A stretch of DNA of 64,000 nt from the NCBI GenBank assembly GCA_019118905.1, contig DWYA01000077.1, forward strand, positions 7,074-71,073, in the 5' to 3' direction. This DNA comes from Ruthenibacterium avium. Lineage in GTDB: Bacteria > Bacillota > Clostridia > Oscillospirales > Ruminococcaceae. Shown piece by piece: positions 43,330 through 52,342 of the stretch. Position 1 is the stretch's first letter. Each line of letters starts with the position of its first letter. A model generated the notes under the pieces. That model made no database searches, was not told the origin of the DNA, and saw nothing but the letters and a program-made list of their open reading frames with translations. The translations under genes were made by a program, and so were the position numbers.

Positions 43330-43895
43330 ATCTTCCCAATAAATTGACAATGCTGCGCATTTTGCTGGTGCCGGTGTTTATGGTGCTGGCGGCGTATCAC
43401 TGGATGCTGGCGGCTGGCGTGGTGTTTGCGCTGGCGAGCATTACCGACTTTTTGGACGGCGCCATTGCGCGCAAGTACCACTTAGTCACGGATTTCGGCA
43501 AATTTGCCGACCCGCTGGCCGATAAATTGCTGACGACAACGGCGTTTATTTACATGATTGTGGACGGCGTGTGCAGCCCTGTGGTTGTGGTGATTATTTT
43601 GGCGCGTGAATTTGCCGTTTCGGGCCTGCGCATGATTGCCGCCGGAGCGCCGGACGGAAAAGTCATTGCCGCCAACTGGTGGGGCAAGGTGAAAACCGTG
43701 CTGCAAATGCTGACGATTATTTTTTATTACTTCGCCGTCCCCATCGAGCAGATGACCGCCGGTGCGCCGGCACAAAGCGCCTTGCTGACGCAAACGGTTA
43801 CTTATGTGCTGTGCTGGCTGGTGGCGGCTGTGACGCTCTTTTCCGGTGTGAAATACCTTTGGGATAACCGAACCTTTATCAATACGGCGAAATAA
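43326..43895 (+). CDS. pgsA: CDP-diacylglycerol--glycerol-3-phosphate 3-phosphatidyltransferase
   Basis: Membrane enzyme making phosphatidylglycerol phosphate. The 189-residue protein has the CDP-alcohol phosphotransferase motif D-G-x2-A-R-x8-G-x3-D-x3-D (TDFLDGAIARKYHLVTDFGKF and onward, ADPLADK) near residues 40-67 and about five membrane helices. Order rimO-pgsA is common in Clostridia. The start overlaps the rimO stop. It ends just before a strong bidirectional terminator. Confidence 0.97.
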   Translation: MNLPNKLTMLRILLVPVFMVLAAYHWMLAAGVVFALASITDFLDGAIARKYHLVTDFGKFADPLADKLLTTTAFIYMIVDGVCSPVVVVIILAREFAVSGLRMIAAGAPDGKVIAANWWGKVKTVLQMLTIIFYYFAVPIEQMTAGAPAQSALLTQTVTYVLCWLVAAVTLFSGVKYLWDNRTFINTAK

Positions 43896-43908
43896 AGCCT
43901 TGCAAAAT

Positions 43909-43966
43909 AAAACGCCCGCTGTTTCGTCTCAGTTTTGTCAACTGGGAAGAAACGGCGGGCGTTTTT
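43909..43966. terminator. bidirectional terminator after pgsA
   Basis: A 14-bp stem (43912-43925 with 43949-43962) with one wobble, then TTTTT on the plus strand and T-rich flank on the minus strand. It overlaps the stop codon of the convergent gene at 43965. Confidence 0.88.
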
Positions 43967-44378
43967 ATGATGGTGTGCCGGTTTGCGTAGGCGTAGAATC
44001 CCGGCCGACAAGAAGGAATTTTTGCAGATAGCGAAGTGAAAAAAAGATGGGCAGACACAGCAAAAACCAGTAAAAACTAAACAGCGGACAAATTTGCCCC
44101 CACAAATTCAAGGGGTAGGCGTAATAATCCCATACATTCCAGCCCAAAATGTGGTTGACGACAATGCCAACGCAAAGCTCAGCAGCTGTAATGACTGCCG
44201 CGCCCAGCAAGGCTTGCGCCCCGATGCGCCAGCCGGGAAAGCGTCGGGAAATGTGGCACAGCACCATCAAACACAGCCCTCCGAGCAGGGTCATGCTCCA
44301 GTGCGTATACCCCCGAACCAAAATTTCGATGAAGCTGTATCCGGCCGCCCCAATACAAAATTGAAATGAATATTTCAT
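43965..44378 (-). CDS. small CmpB/PF06541-like membrane protein (putative ABC transporter type IV)
   Basis: The 137-residue protein has about four membrane helices and the family hallmark YYAYPLNLWGQICPLFSFYWF near residue 88. The ATG at 44378 is preferred over GTG 44387. It is shorter than the second member of the family in this window (59178-59969). The label putative ABC transporter is historical; no ATP-binding partner is nearby and the function is unknown. It is convergent with pgsA and divergent from the rhamnose-region glycosyltransferase. Confidence 0.75.
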   Translation of the reverse strand: MKYSFQFCIGAAGYSFIEILVRGYTHWSMTLLGGLCLMVLCHISRRFPGWRIGAQALLGAAVITAAELCVGIVVNHILGWNVWDYYAYPLNLWGQICPLFSFYWFLLCLPIFFSLRYLQKFLLVGRDSTPTQTGTPS

Positions 44379-44421
44379 GCAAATCACCCGACATTAGTAT
44401 GAACGGGAAAAGACGTATTTA

Positions 44422-44450
44422 TTTACAAAAAAGTGTCAGTATGGTATAAT
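44422..44450 (+). promoter_or_regulatory. promoter of the glycosyltransferase/rml operon
   Basis: TTTACA (44422-44427), 17 bp, TATAAT (44445-44450) preceded by TG-G. Start expected about 44457, 24 nt before the GTG start. Confidence 0.8.
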
Positions 44451-44480
44451 CAAGGGAAATATGGGAGAAGGAGAATCGTT

Positions 44481-45257
44481 GTGGAGAAAACACCGGTTAC
44501 GGCGGGAATCGTCACTTACAATGGGTACGAGGAGGCGGTGCAGGCGGCGCGCAGTGTTTTGCAGCACACGAAAGGTGTGGATCTGCACCTGTTTTTAATC
44601 GACAATCATTCTCCCGATGGAACAGGCGAGCGTTTGCGCAATACGGACTTTGGCGAACATGCAACGGTGCTTTGCCTGGAGAAAAATATCGGCTTCGGCA
44701 GTGGACACAATCAAGTGCTGCCGCATTTGAACAGCCGGTATCATGCCGTCATCAATCCTGATATTGAATTAACCGAGGACAGCATTACCGCGCTTTGCGC
44801 GTGGATGGACGAGCATCCCGATGTGGTGATGGCAACGCCGCGTCTGCGCTTTCCCAGCGGGCAGGAGCAGTTTACCGCAAAACGCCGCCCCACCTTTGCG
44901 GCGCTTTTGGCGCGTCAGGTTCCGCTGCCCTTTTTAAAAAAGGTGGAGCGTCACTATTTGATGCTGGACGAGGATTTATCCGTCCCGCGCGAAATTGACT
45001 TTTGCACGGGATGCTTTTTTGTCATGCGCAGCGATGTGTATGAAAAGATTGGCGGTTTTGACGAGGAATACTTCATGTATGTGGAGGATGCCGACATCAC
45101 GCGCAAGGCGCAGGCCTACGGGAAAGTGATGTATGTGCCTGTCACCACGGTGACGCACGCTTGGCACCGCGATGCAAACCGCAAATGGAAAAACTTTTGG
45201 ATGCAGGTGCATTCCATGTTCCGTTACTGGAAAAAATGGGGCTTTCGGCTGTTCTAA
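44481..45257 (+). CDS. family 2 glycosyltransferase, probable rhamnosyltransferase
   Basis: The 258-residue GT-A enzyme begins TAGIVTYNGYEEAVQAARSVL and has the metal/nucleotide segment VINPDIELTED near residue 92, acceptor-side FCTGCFFVMRSDVYEKIGGF and DEEYFMYVEDADITRKAQAYG, matching WbbL-like rhamnosyltransferases. The GTG at 44481 is the start: GGAG lies 7 nt ahead. Directly followed by rmlA-rmlD-rmlB, so it probably adds dTDP-rhamnose-derived rhamnose to a cell-wall polysaccharide. Donor and acceptor are inferred from context. Confidence 0.88.
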   Translation: MEKTPVTAGIVTYNGYEEAVQAARSVLQHTKGVDLHLFLIDNHSPDGTGERLRNTDFGEHATVLCLEKNIGFGSGHNQVLPHLNSRYHAVINPDIELTEDSITALCAWMDEHPDVVMATPRLRFPSGQEQFTAKRRPTFAALLARQVPLPFLKKVERHYLMLDEDLSVPREIDFCTGCFFVMRSDVYEKIGGFDEEYFMYVEDADITRKAQAYGKVMYVPVTTVTHAWHRDANRKWKNFWMQVHSMFRYWKKWGFRLF

Positions 45258-45362
45258 AAGCGGCGTTTTTGGCCGGATACAGCGCGAAAAGCATTTTTTG
45301 ATATGGTAAGTGTGTGGGCGGTACTTAGCCCGTTGAAATATATTCGTATAAGGAGTTTTGAC

Positions 45363-46250
45363 ATGAAAGGGATTATTTTGGCCGGCGGCGCCGGAACAAG
45401 ACTGTACCCCCTCACGATGGTGACGTCGAAGCAGCTGCTGCCTGTGTATGACAAGCCGATGATCTACTATCCGCTTTCCACGCTGATGCTGGCGGGGATT
45501 CAAGACATCTTGATTATCTCTACTCCGCAGGACACGCCGCGCTTTGAGGATTTGCTGGGTGACGGGAGTCAGTACGGCGTGCATTTTTCCTACAAGGTGC
45601 AGCCCAGCCCGGACGGCTTGGCACAGGCATTTTTGCTGGGCGAGGAGTTCATTGGGGACGATTGCTGCGCCATGGTTTTGGGCGACAATATTTTCTACGG
45701 CAACGGTTTTTCGCGCATTTTGCGCAATGCGGTAGAAAACGCCGAGCAGCGCGGCCGTGCAACCGTATTCGGCTACTATGTCAACGACCCCGAGCGCTTC
45801 GGCATTGTCGAGTTTGACGCAAGCGGGAAAGTGATCAGCGTGGAGGAGAAGCCGCAAAACCCGAAGTCCAACTACGCCATCACCGGCCTGTATTTCTACG
45901 ACAAGCGCGTGGTGGAATTGGCAAAGCAAGTGAAGCCCTCCGCACGCGGAGAGCTGGAAATTACCACGCTCAACGACCTGTATTTGCAGCAGGGCGATTT
46001 GGACGTGCAGCTGCTGGGACGCGGTTTTGCATGGCTGGACACCGGCACAATGGACAGCTTGGTAGATGCCGCTGATTTTGTGCGCATGGTGGAAAAACGC
46101 CAGGGCATTAAAATTTCCGCTCCCGAGGAGATTGCCTTCAAAAACGGCTGGATCACCAAAGAAAAATTGCTGGAAAGCGCCGAGCGCTACGGCAAAAGCC
46201 CCTACGGCCAGCACTTGCGCCGTGTGGCAGACGGCAAGCTGCGTTATTGA
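45363..46250 (+). CDS. rmlA: glucose-1-phosphate thymidylyltransferase RmlA
   Basis: First step of dTDP-L-rhamnose synthesis: Glc-1-P plus dTTP to dTDP-glucose. The 295-residue protein carries GIILAGGAGTRLYPLTMVTSKQLLPVYDKPMIYYP in standard order at the N-terminus and VLGDNIFYG, VSVEEKPQNPKS in the core. Length is typical. AAGGAG lies 8 nt before the ATG at 45363; the upstream ATG 45303 adds unrelated residues. There is a roughly 105-bp gap after the glycosyltransferase. Confidence 0.97.
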   Translation: MKGIILAGGAGTRLYPLTMVTSKQLLPVYDKPMIYYPLSTLMLAGIQDILIISTPQDTPRFEDLLGDGSQYGVHFSYKVQPSPDGLAQAFLLGEEFIGDDCCAMVLGDNIFYGNGFSRILRNAVENAEQRGRATVFGYYVNDPERFGIVEFDASGKVISVEEKPQNPKSNYAITGLYFYDKRVVELAKQVKPSARGELEITTLNDLYLQQGDLDVQLLGRGFAWLDTGTMDSLVDAADFVRMVEKRQGIKISAPEEIAFKNGWITKEKLLESAERYGKSPYGQHLRRVADGKLRY

Positions 46251-46333
46251 GTGTTTTGACAAGGAGGGCTGCGCAAATTCCAGCGCGCCCCCCTTTTCCG
46301 TATCAAACACACGAAACCAATAGGAGTGTATCC

Positions 46334-47257
46334 ATGAAAATTTTGATTACCGGAGCGGCGGGACAGCTTGGCACCGAGCTGCGCCGCCAATTGGAGCAGG
46401 GCGCTTGCGCCCTTGGCGAAATTCCTGAAAAGCTGCGCCGTGCAACCGTGCTTTGCACCGATCTTGGCGTGGAAGGGATGCGCGAGCTGGACATTACCAA
46501 TCGGCACGAGGTGGCGGCATTTGTGCGCCATCATCAACCCGATGTCATTATCTGCTGTGCGGCATATACCAACGTAGACGGCTGCGAAACCCACCGTGAG
46601 GACGCATTCCGTGTGAACGCGCTTGGCCCGCGCAACTTAGCGCTGGCAGCGGAAGAAATCGGCGCAAAGCTGATTCATGTTTCTACCGACTATGTGTTCA
46701 GCGGTGCCGATAACGGCGGCGTCCCGCTGGACGAAGCGTGCGGCACTTGCCCTGTCAGCGCCTATGGCCAGACCAAGCTGCTGGGTGAGGAGTATGTGCG
46801 TCAGTTCTGCAAACGCTCTTTTGTGGTGCGCACCGCTTGGCTGTACAGCTTGACGGGCAAAAACTTTGTGTTTACCATGATGAACGCGGGCAAAAAGTTC
46901 GGCAAGCTGACCGTTGTCAACGACCAGCTGGGCAACCCCACCAACGCCGAGGATTTGGCATATCACCTTTTGAAAATGGTGGTCAGCAAAGAGTATGGCG
47001 TTTATCACTGCACGGGCGAGGGCATTTGCTCGTGGTATGACTTTGCCGTTGAGATTATGCGCCTGTCGGGCGTTGAGGCCGAAGTTGCGCCCTGCACCAG
47101 CGAGGAATATGCCGCCGCCCATCCCGAGGCTGCACGCCGTCCCGCTTGGAGTGCGCTGGAAAACAGAATGCTCGCTTGCACCGTCGGCAATGAAATGCGT
47201 CCGTGGCGCGAAGCGCTGGAAAGCTTTTTCGAGCAGTGGCGCGCGCGTCAGCAATAA
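46334..47257 (+). CDS. rmlD: dTDP-4-dehydrorhamnose reductase RmlD
   Basis: Last step of dTDP-L-rhamnose synthesis (NAD(P)H-dependent reduction). The 307-residue SDR protein has ILITGAAGQLGTELRRQL, VDGCETH, the STDYVFSG strand and the catalytic YGQTKLLGE. It contains no RmlC-like cupin, so it is not an RmlC-RmlD fusion. AGGAG lies 8 nt before the ATG at 46334. It sits between rmlA and rmlB, where rmlC would normally also be found. Confidence 0.96.
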   Translation: MKILITGAAGQLGTELRRQLEQGACALGEIPEKLRRATVLCTDLGVEGMRELDITNRHEVAAFVRHHQPDVIICCAAYTNVDGCETHREDAFRVNALGPRNLALAAEEIGAKLIHVSTDYVFSGADNGGVPLDEACGTCPVSAYGQTKLLGEEYVRQFCKRSFVVRTAWLYSLTGKNFVFTMMNAGKKFGKLTVVNDQLGNPTNAEDLAYHLLKMVVSKEYGVYHCTGEGICSWYDFAVEIMRLSGVEAEVAPCTSEEYAAAHPEAARRPAWSALENRMLACTVGNEMRPWREALESFFEQWRARQQ

Positions 47258-47299
47258 AGCGAGCAAGCGAATACGAATGGAATAAAGGAGAGTATCCTG

Positions 47300-48361
47300 A
47301 TGAAAAAATATTTGATTACCGGCTGCGCCGGCTTTATTGGTTCCAACTTTGTTTACTATATGCTGAAAAAGTATGACGATATTTTGCTGGTAAACCTCGA
47401 TAAGCTCACTTATGCCGGCAACCTGGAAAATCTCAAAGGCGTTGAGGGCGATTCCCGCCACGTCTTTGTGCAGGGCGATATTTGCGACCGTGCGCTGGTG
47501 ACAAGCCTGTTTGAGAAGTACGACTTCGACTATGTGATTAACTTTGCGGCGGAAAGCCATGTCGACCGTTCCATCACCAACCCGGAAATCTTTGTGGAAA
47601 CCAATGTGCTCGGCACGGTAAACTTGCTGCAATGCACCAAAAATGCGTGGCTGAAAGACGGCGTATGGGCCGAGGGCAAAAAATATGTGCAGGTTTCTAC
47701 TGACGAGGTATATGGCTCGCTGGGCGATGAGGGCTACTTCATGGAGACCACACCGCTGTGTCCGCACAGCCCGTATTCCTCCTCGAAGGCCAGCGCGGAT
47801 ATGTTTGTCATGGCGTTCCACGACACCTACGGCTTGCCCGTGAACATCACGCGCTGCTCCAACAACTACGGCCCGTATCAGTTCCCTGAAAAACTGATTC
47901 CGCTGATGATCAACAACGTCAAAAACCACAAGAAGCTGCCTGTTTACGGCGACGGCATGAACGTGCGCGACTGGCTGTATGTGGAAGACCACTGCAAGGC
48001 CATTGATATGGTGGCCGAGGGCGGCCGTGACGGCGAAGTGTACAACGTGGGCGGCCACAACGAGCGCCCCAATATCTTCATTGTCAAAACGATTATTGCA
48101 CAGCTGCATGACCGTTTGAAGGATGACGGCATCAGCGAAGATTTGATTCAGTACGTTGCCGACCGTTTGGGCCATGACCGCCGCTATGGCATTGACCCGA
48201 CCAAGATTAAGGACGAGCTGGGCTGGTATCCCGAAACGACCTTTGAGGTGGGCATTGTCAAAACCATCGACTGGTACTTGGAAAACCAGGAGTGGATGCA
48301 GCGCGTTACCTCCGGCGACTATATGAAGTACTACGAAGAAATGTACAAAAATAAAGCGTAA
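47300..48361 (+). CDS. rmlB: dTDP-glucose 4,6-dehydratase RmlB
   Basis: Second step: dTDP-glucose to dTDP-4-keto-6-deoxyglucose. The 353-residue SDR protein has TGCAGFIGSNFVYYML, the catalytic STDEVYGSLGDEGYFMET with the Asp-Glu pair, YSSSKASADM (YxxxK) and the conserved NYGPYQFPEKLIPL. An AAAGGAG site lies 10 nt before the ATG. It is the last gene of the cluster, followed by a strong inverted repeat. Confidence 0.97.
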   Translation: MKKYLITGCAGFIGSNFVYYMLKKYDDILLVNLDKLTYAGNLENLKGVEGDSRHVFVQGDICDRALVTSLFEKYDFDYVINFAAESHVDRSITNPEIFVETNVLGTVNLLQCTKNAWLKDGVWAEGKKYVQVSTDEVYGSLGDEGYFMETTPLCPHSPYSSSKASADMFVMAFHDTYGLPVNITRCSNNYGPYQFPEKLIPLMINNVKNHKKLPVYGDGMNVRDWLYVEDHCKAIDMVAEGGRDGEVYNVGGHNERPNIFIVKTIIAQLHDRLKDDGISEDLIQYVADRLGHDRRYGIDPTKIKDELGWYPETTFEVGIVKTIDWYLENQEWMQRVTSGDYMKYYEEMYKNKA

Positions 48362-48368
48362 GGCAAAA

Positions 48369-48407
48369 GAACAGCCGCCCTGTGCATGATGCACAGGGCG
48401 GCTGTTC
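48369..48407. terminator. 18-bp inverted repeat after rmlB
   Basis: 48369-48386 is perfectly inverted at 48390-48407 with a 3-nt loop. No T-run follows, so efficiency as a terminator is uncertain. A second, AT-rich hairpin (CAGTTTGT... / ...ACAAACTG) follows at about 48408-48444. Confidence 0.7.
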
Positions 48408-48568
48408 CAGTTTGTCGAAAAAGCTTTGCTTTTTCACAAACTGTGTCCCTATTTCAAATGGAAAAGAGGGCTAGCCCCCTTTTCCAAGCCTTTTTCCCCT
48501 TGCAGCTCAGGTTCTTTCTGAATCAGGCCGCAATTTTTCGAGAGTCTGCTTTTATAAGTTGCTGGGTT

Positions 48569-49759
48569 TTAAAGCATAGAAATCACGCTGTACGCAAACG
48601 CGGCAATGACCGCGATGCGGTGAACCCATGGCTTTTGCAAAAAAGCAAAGGGGAACAGGTTTAAAACAATAATCGTGAGTGCAACGGGGTAAATCAGCGT
48701 CAGGATGGGCACGGAAATTTGAAGAATAAAGCCCAGCCCGAACACGGAAATCACGCACCCGGAAACGGTGAATACATTCAGCCATGCGGCAAAGGACAGG
48801 CGAGGAAATTCTTTGCTGAAAAACGAAGCGCAGCTGCTCAAAAGCCCGGTGCATACGTTAAAGCACGCCACAAGGAAAATGACGGCCAGCAACACCGCAC
48901 CCGCATTGCCGAAGAACAGGCGGCACAGCTCGGAAAGCACCACAGAACCATCGGACGCTTCGGGCAAAACAGCACTTGCGCGTGCGCCCACAATGGCCAG
49001 CATTCCGTATACAATGGTCAGCACTACACCCGCCAGCAAGCCGCTGATAGAAGTTTCTACGCGCAGCTGTTTGGCATCCTCCAAGCCAAAGTCCTGAATG
49101 TTTACGGCAATCAAAATGCCGAATACCATCGCCGCCAGCGCGTCCATGGTGTTGTAGCCCTCCACAAACCCGGCGGCAAACGGTGCGCCTGCATACGGTG
49201 GGCGGGCAGCGCCTGCTTCGGCAGGAAGAAGGAACATTCCGCCCGCGAACAGAACAACGACCAGCACCAGCAAAAGCGGCGTTAAAATTTTGCCTAAAAT
49301 GTCTTTTAAGTGGGAGGGCCGCTTGGCAAAAAAGCGCGAGGCGGCAAAGAATATCACCGAGAACACAACCGCCAAAACCTGCTCTAACGTAAAAGGCCCG
49401 ATAGAAACCGAGGCCGCAGAGGCAGCGGCAAAGCGCATCATGGAAAAGGCCATGCTCGCCGTGCGCGGAATCGCCAGCATCGGCCCGATACACAGGTAAA
49501 TCATGAGGATAAACCACTTGGAAAACTGTGGGTGAACCTTGCTGCAAAGCCCGTCCATGCCGCCCGCCCGCGCCGTGGCAACAATGCCCAAAACCGGGAA
49601 CAAAACGGCGGTGGAAATCAGCCCCAAAAAGGCGGGTACGGCATCTGCCCCGGCACAGTAACCTGTAAACGGCGGGAAAATTAAGTTTCCCGCGCCGAAG
49701 AACATGGAAAATAGGGTAACTCCCATCAAAAGACGCTGACGAAAAGACAGGCGCTTCAT
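48569..49759 (-). CDS. brnQ: branched-chain amino acid:cation symporter (BrnQ/LIVCS family)
   Basis: The 396-residue transporter has about 11-12 membrane helices and the family start LLMGVTLFSMFFGAGNLIFPP, then YLCIGPMLAIPRTASMAF. Uses Na+ or H+ to import Leu, Ile and Val. Slightly shorter than typical (about 430-440). The start overlaps the stop of the fumarase beta subunit by 4 nt, so it is the last gene of the malic enzyme-fumarase operon; the metabolic link between the two is not obvious. Confidence 0.95.
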   Translation of the reverse strand: MKRLSFRQRLLMGVTLFSMFFGAGNLIFPPFTGYCAGADAVPAFLGLISTAVLFPVLGIVATARAGGMDGLCSKVHPQFSKWFILMIYLCIGPMLAIPRTASMAFSMMRFAAASAASVSIGPFTLEQVLAVVFSVIFFAASRFFAKRPSHLKDILGKILTPLLLVLVVVLFAGGMFLLPAEAGAARPPYAGAPFAAGFVEGYNTMDALAAMVFGILIAVNIQDFGLEDAKQLRVETSISGLLAGVVLTIVYGMLAIVGARASAVLPEASDGSVVLSELCRLFFGNAGAVLLAVIFLVACFNVCTGLLSSCASFFSKEFPRLSFAAWLNVFTVSGCVISVFGLGFILQISVPILTLIYPVALTIIVLNLFPFAFLQKPWVHRIAVIAAFAYSVISML

Positions 49760-50331
49760 GCGTTTGCTTCCTCCTGTTTCTGAGCCGCCAAGTATTGCGC
49801 GGGGCCGTCCTCATACAGATTGTGTCCCTCGCTGTCAATGATGACGGTTAAAGGCATGTTTTCGACAGTCAACCGGCGCACGGCTTCACTGCCAAGGTCA
49901 TCATAGCAAACGACTTCCGCCTGTTTGACGCACGACGCCATGACCGCGCCGGCACCGCCGATGGCGGCAAAGTAAACGGCCCCGCACTCTTTCATTGCTT
50001 CGACGACTTGGGCGCTGCGCGCACCCTTGCCAATCATGCCGATGACCCCTTGGCGCATCAGCGTGGGAGCATAAGCATCCATGCGTCCGCTGGTGGTCGG
50101 CCCGCACGAGCCAATGACCTCTCCGGGGCGTGCCGGGGTAGGGCCTGCATAGTAGATGACGGCATTTTGCAAGTTCAGCGGAAGTGTTTCGCCGCGCTCC
50201 AGCGCTTCACAAAGACGCTTATGGGCAGCGTCGCGCGCGGTATAAATAGTGCCGGAAAGCAAAACGGTATCGCCGCTTTTCAATTGCTGGGCTTGTGCGC
50301 TTGTCAGCGGTGTTGTCAAATGGTGTTGCAT
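49756..50331 (-). CDS. class I fumarase, beta subunit (Fe-S hydro-lyase)
   Basis: C-terminal-type subunit of the two-subunit, oxygen-sensitive [4Fe-4S] fumarate hydratase. The 191-residue protein has LLSGTIYTARDAAHKRL and the GSCGPTTSGRMDAYAP active-site segment, then IGKGARS. Its ATG abuts the alpha-subunit stop with a 1-nt overlap, as is usual for the pair. Related tartrate dehydratase subunits are the alternative, but the malic-enzyme neighbour favours fumarase. Confidence 0.92.
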   Translation of the reverse strand: MQHHLTTPLTSAQAQQLKSGDTVLLSGTIYTARDAAHKRLCEALERGETLPLNLQNAVIYYAGPTPARPGEVIGSCGPTTSGRMDAYAPTLMRQGVIGMIGKGARSAQVVEAMKECGAVYFAAIGGAGAVMASCVKQAEVVCYDDLGSEAVRRLTVENMPLTVIIDSEGHNLYEDGPAQYLAAQKQEEANA

Positions 50332-51170
50332 TATAAAACAGCCTCCTTGTGGCGCGTGACGTGGCAGCTGATATTGACCGCCACGGGCATTCCCGCAATA
50401 TGGGTGGGATAAGTTTCAATTTGCAGCCCCAGCGCCGTGGTTTTTCCGCCAAAGCCCTGTGCGCCGATGCCCAAAGCGTTGATGCGTGTCAAAAGGGTTT
50501 GCTCCATTTCGGCATAATAGGGGTCGGGATGGTGTGTGTCCACGCCGCGCAGAAGTGCCCGTTTGGCCAGCATGGCGCACAGCTCAAAGGTGCCGCCAAT
50601 GCCAACGCCTACCACAATCGGCGGGCAGGGGTTCGGCCCGGCGAGGCGCACGGTTTCAACAATAAAATCCATCACGCCCTCTTTGCCCTGTGCCGGTTTC
50701 AGCATGGCGATGCGGCTCATGTTTTCGCTGCCGAAGCCCTTGGGGGCAACGGTCAGGCGTACACGGTCGCCGGGCACAAGGCGTGTGTGAATGACAGCGG
50801 GCGTGTTGTCGCCTGTATTGCCGCGCCGGATGGGGTCAGCGACAACCGATTTGCGCAAAAATCCCTCGGTGTAGCCCTTCGCCACGCCGTCATGGACAGC
50901 CTGTTCAAAACTGCCCTCGATGAATACTTCTTGACCGATGTCCGCAAACACCACCGCCATGCCTGTATCTTGGCAAATGGGAAGGCCGGTTTCTTTGGCC
51001 ACATCTAAGTTTTGGCAAATGGTGTCCAGCGCGGCTTTTGCCACCGGCCACGGCTCGGCGGCTCGGGCGTTCGTCAGCGCATTTGTCATGTCGGGCGAAA
51101 GCGTGCGGTTCGCCTCAATGCACAGGCGCGCGATGGTATCGGTAATTTCGCGTGCGGTAATCGTTCTCAC
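50331..51170 (-). CDS. class I fumarase, alpha subunit (Fe-S hydro-lyase)
   Basis: Catalytic [4Fe-4S] subunit interconverting malate and fumarate. The 279-residue protein has GLPICQDTGMAVVF with a cluster Cys, the GSENMSRIAMLKPAQG segment, GPNPCPPIVVGVGIGGTFE with another Cys, and GAQGFGGKTTAL near the end. Anaerobes use this split type. It overlaps the malic enzyme gene upstream by 4 nt, so the three genes are co-translated. Confidence 0.94.
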   Translation of the reverse strand: MRTITAREITDTIARLCIEANRTLSPDMTNALTNARAAEPWPVAKAALDTICQNLDVAKETGLPICQDTGMAVVFADIGQEVFIEGSFEQAVHDGVAKGYTEGFLRKSVVADPIRRGNTGDNTPAVIHTRLVPGDRVRLTVAPKGFGSENMSRIAMLKPAQGKEGVMDFIVETVRLAGPNPCPPIVVGVGIGGTFELCAMLAKRALLRGVDTHHPDPYYAEMEQTLLTRINALGIGAQGFGGKTTALGLQIETYPTHIAGMPVAVNISCHVTRHKEAVL

Positions 51171-52342
51171 AGGCGCGCCACCCCCGTTTTCTGCGCCGCA
51201 GCTGCCACGGCATCAGCCACGGCATTTGCCACGCGCTCATCAAAAGCGCCGGGAATGATATAATCTTCGTTGCGTTCTTCGTCCGAAACTAAGTCGGCAA
51301 TGGCGTAGGCCGCCGCTACTTTCATTTCGGTGTTGATGTCGCGGGCACGCACGCGCAAAGCCCCTTTAAACACGCCGGGGAACGCCAGCACATTATTGAT
51401 TTGGTTGGCAAAATCGCTGCGTCCTGTTCCCACGACACGCGCACCGGCAGCTTTGGCTTCATCGGGCGTAATTTCCGGCACGGGGTTTGCCATGGCAAAA
51501 ATAATGGCATCCTTCGCCATTGTGCGCACCATGTCGGGGGTTAATGCGCCGCCCACGGAAACACCGATAAATACGTCGGCGCCTTTTACGGCATCCGCCA
51601 GCGTGCCGGTGAGGTGATCGGGGTTGGTGATGGTGCAAAGCATGGCTTTGTGGTCGGCAATGCCCACGCCGCGCTCGGCATACAGAATGCCGTTTTCATC
51701 ACAGGCGATGATGTGCTGCACGCCCGCGCTGCGCAGCATTTTAATAATTGCGGTTCCGGCTGCGCCCGGCCCGTTGAGTACAACGCGAATATCGGAAAGC
51801 TCTTTTTTCACCACGCGCAGCGCACCCAGCAAAGCGGCCGTAACCACAATGGCGGTTCCGTGCTGGTCATCGTGGAATACGGGGATGTCCAGCTCGCGCT
51901 CCAGCTGCTCCTCGATGGCAAAGCAGGCCGGGGAAGCAATGTCCTCCAGGTTGATGCCGCCGAATACGGGGGCAATCAGCTTGACGGTGCGGATGATTTC
52001 CTCCGGGTCTTGCGTGTCCAAGCAGATGGGGAACGCATCCACGCCGCCGAACTCTTTCAACAAAATGGCCTTGCCCTCCATGACGGGCTGAGAGGCCGCC
52101 GCGCCAATATTGCCAAGGCCCAAAACAGCCGTTCCGTTGGAAACAACGGCCACCATATTGCCTTTGCAGGTGTATTCATAGGCGGCGGCTGGGTTTTGCG
52201 CAATCTCGCGGCAGGGCTGTGCCACGCCGGGGGTGTACGCGGTGGAAAGGTCGTCGCGTGTTTTTACCGGCACTTTGCTGGTGACTTCCAGCTTGCCGTG
52301 ATGCTTTGCGTGAAGATGTAATGCCTCTTTGTAGTAATCCAT
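51167..52342 (-). CDS. NAD(P)-dependent malic enzyme
   Basis: Oxidative decarboxylation of malate to pyruvate. The 391-residue protein is of the short bacterial type, without a phosphotransacetylase domain. It has YTPGVAQPCREI, the malate/metal segment FGGINLEDIASPACF, the catalytic DDQHGTAIVVTAALLGAL and a Rossmann NAD(P) domain (VVLNGPGAAGTAII). First gene of the leftward operon malic enzyme-fumarase alpha-fumarase beta-brnQ. Together they link pyruvate, malate and fumarate in anaerobic metabolism. Confidence 0.96.
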   Translation of the reverse strand: MDYYKEALHLHAKHHGKLEVTSKVPVKTRDDLSTAYTPGVAQPCREIAQNPAAAYEYTCKGNMVAVVSNGTAVLGLGNIGAAASQPVMEGKAILLKEFGGVDAFPICLDTQDPEEIIRTVKLIAPVFGGINLEDIASPACFAIEEQLERELDIPVFHDDQHGTAIVVTAALLGALRVVKKELSDIRVVLNGPGAAGTAIIKMLRSAGVQHIIACDENGILYAERGVGIADHKAMLCTITNPDHLTGTLADAVKGADVFIGVSVGGALTPDMVRTMAKDAIIFAMANPVPEITPDEAKAAGARVVGTGRSDFANQINNVLAFPGVFKGALRVRARDINTEMKVAAAYAIADLVSDEERNEDYIIPGAFDERVANAVADAVAAAAQKTGVARL

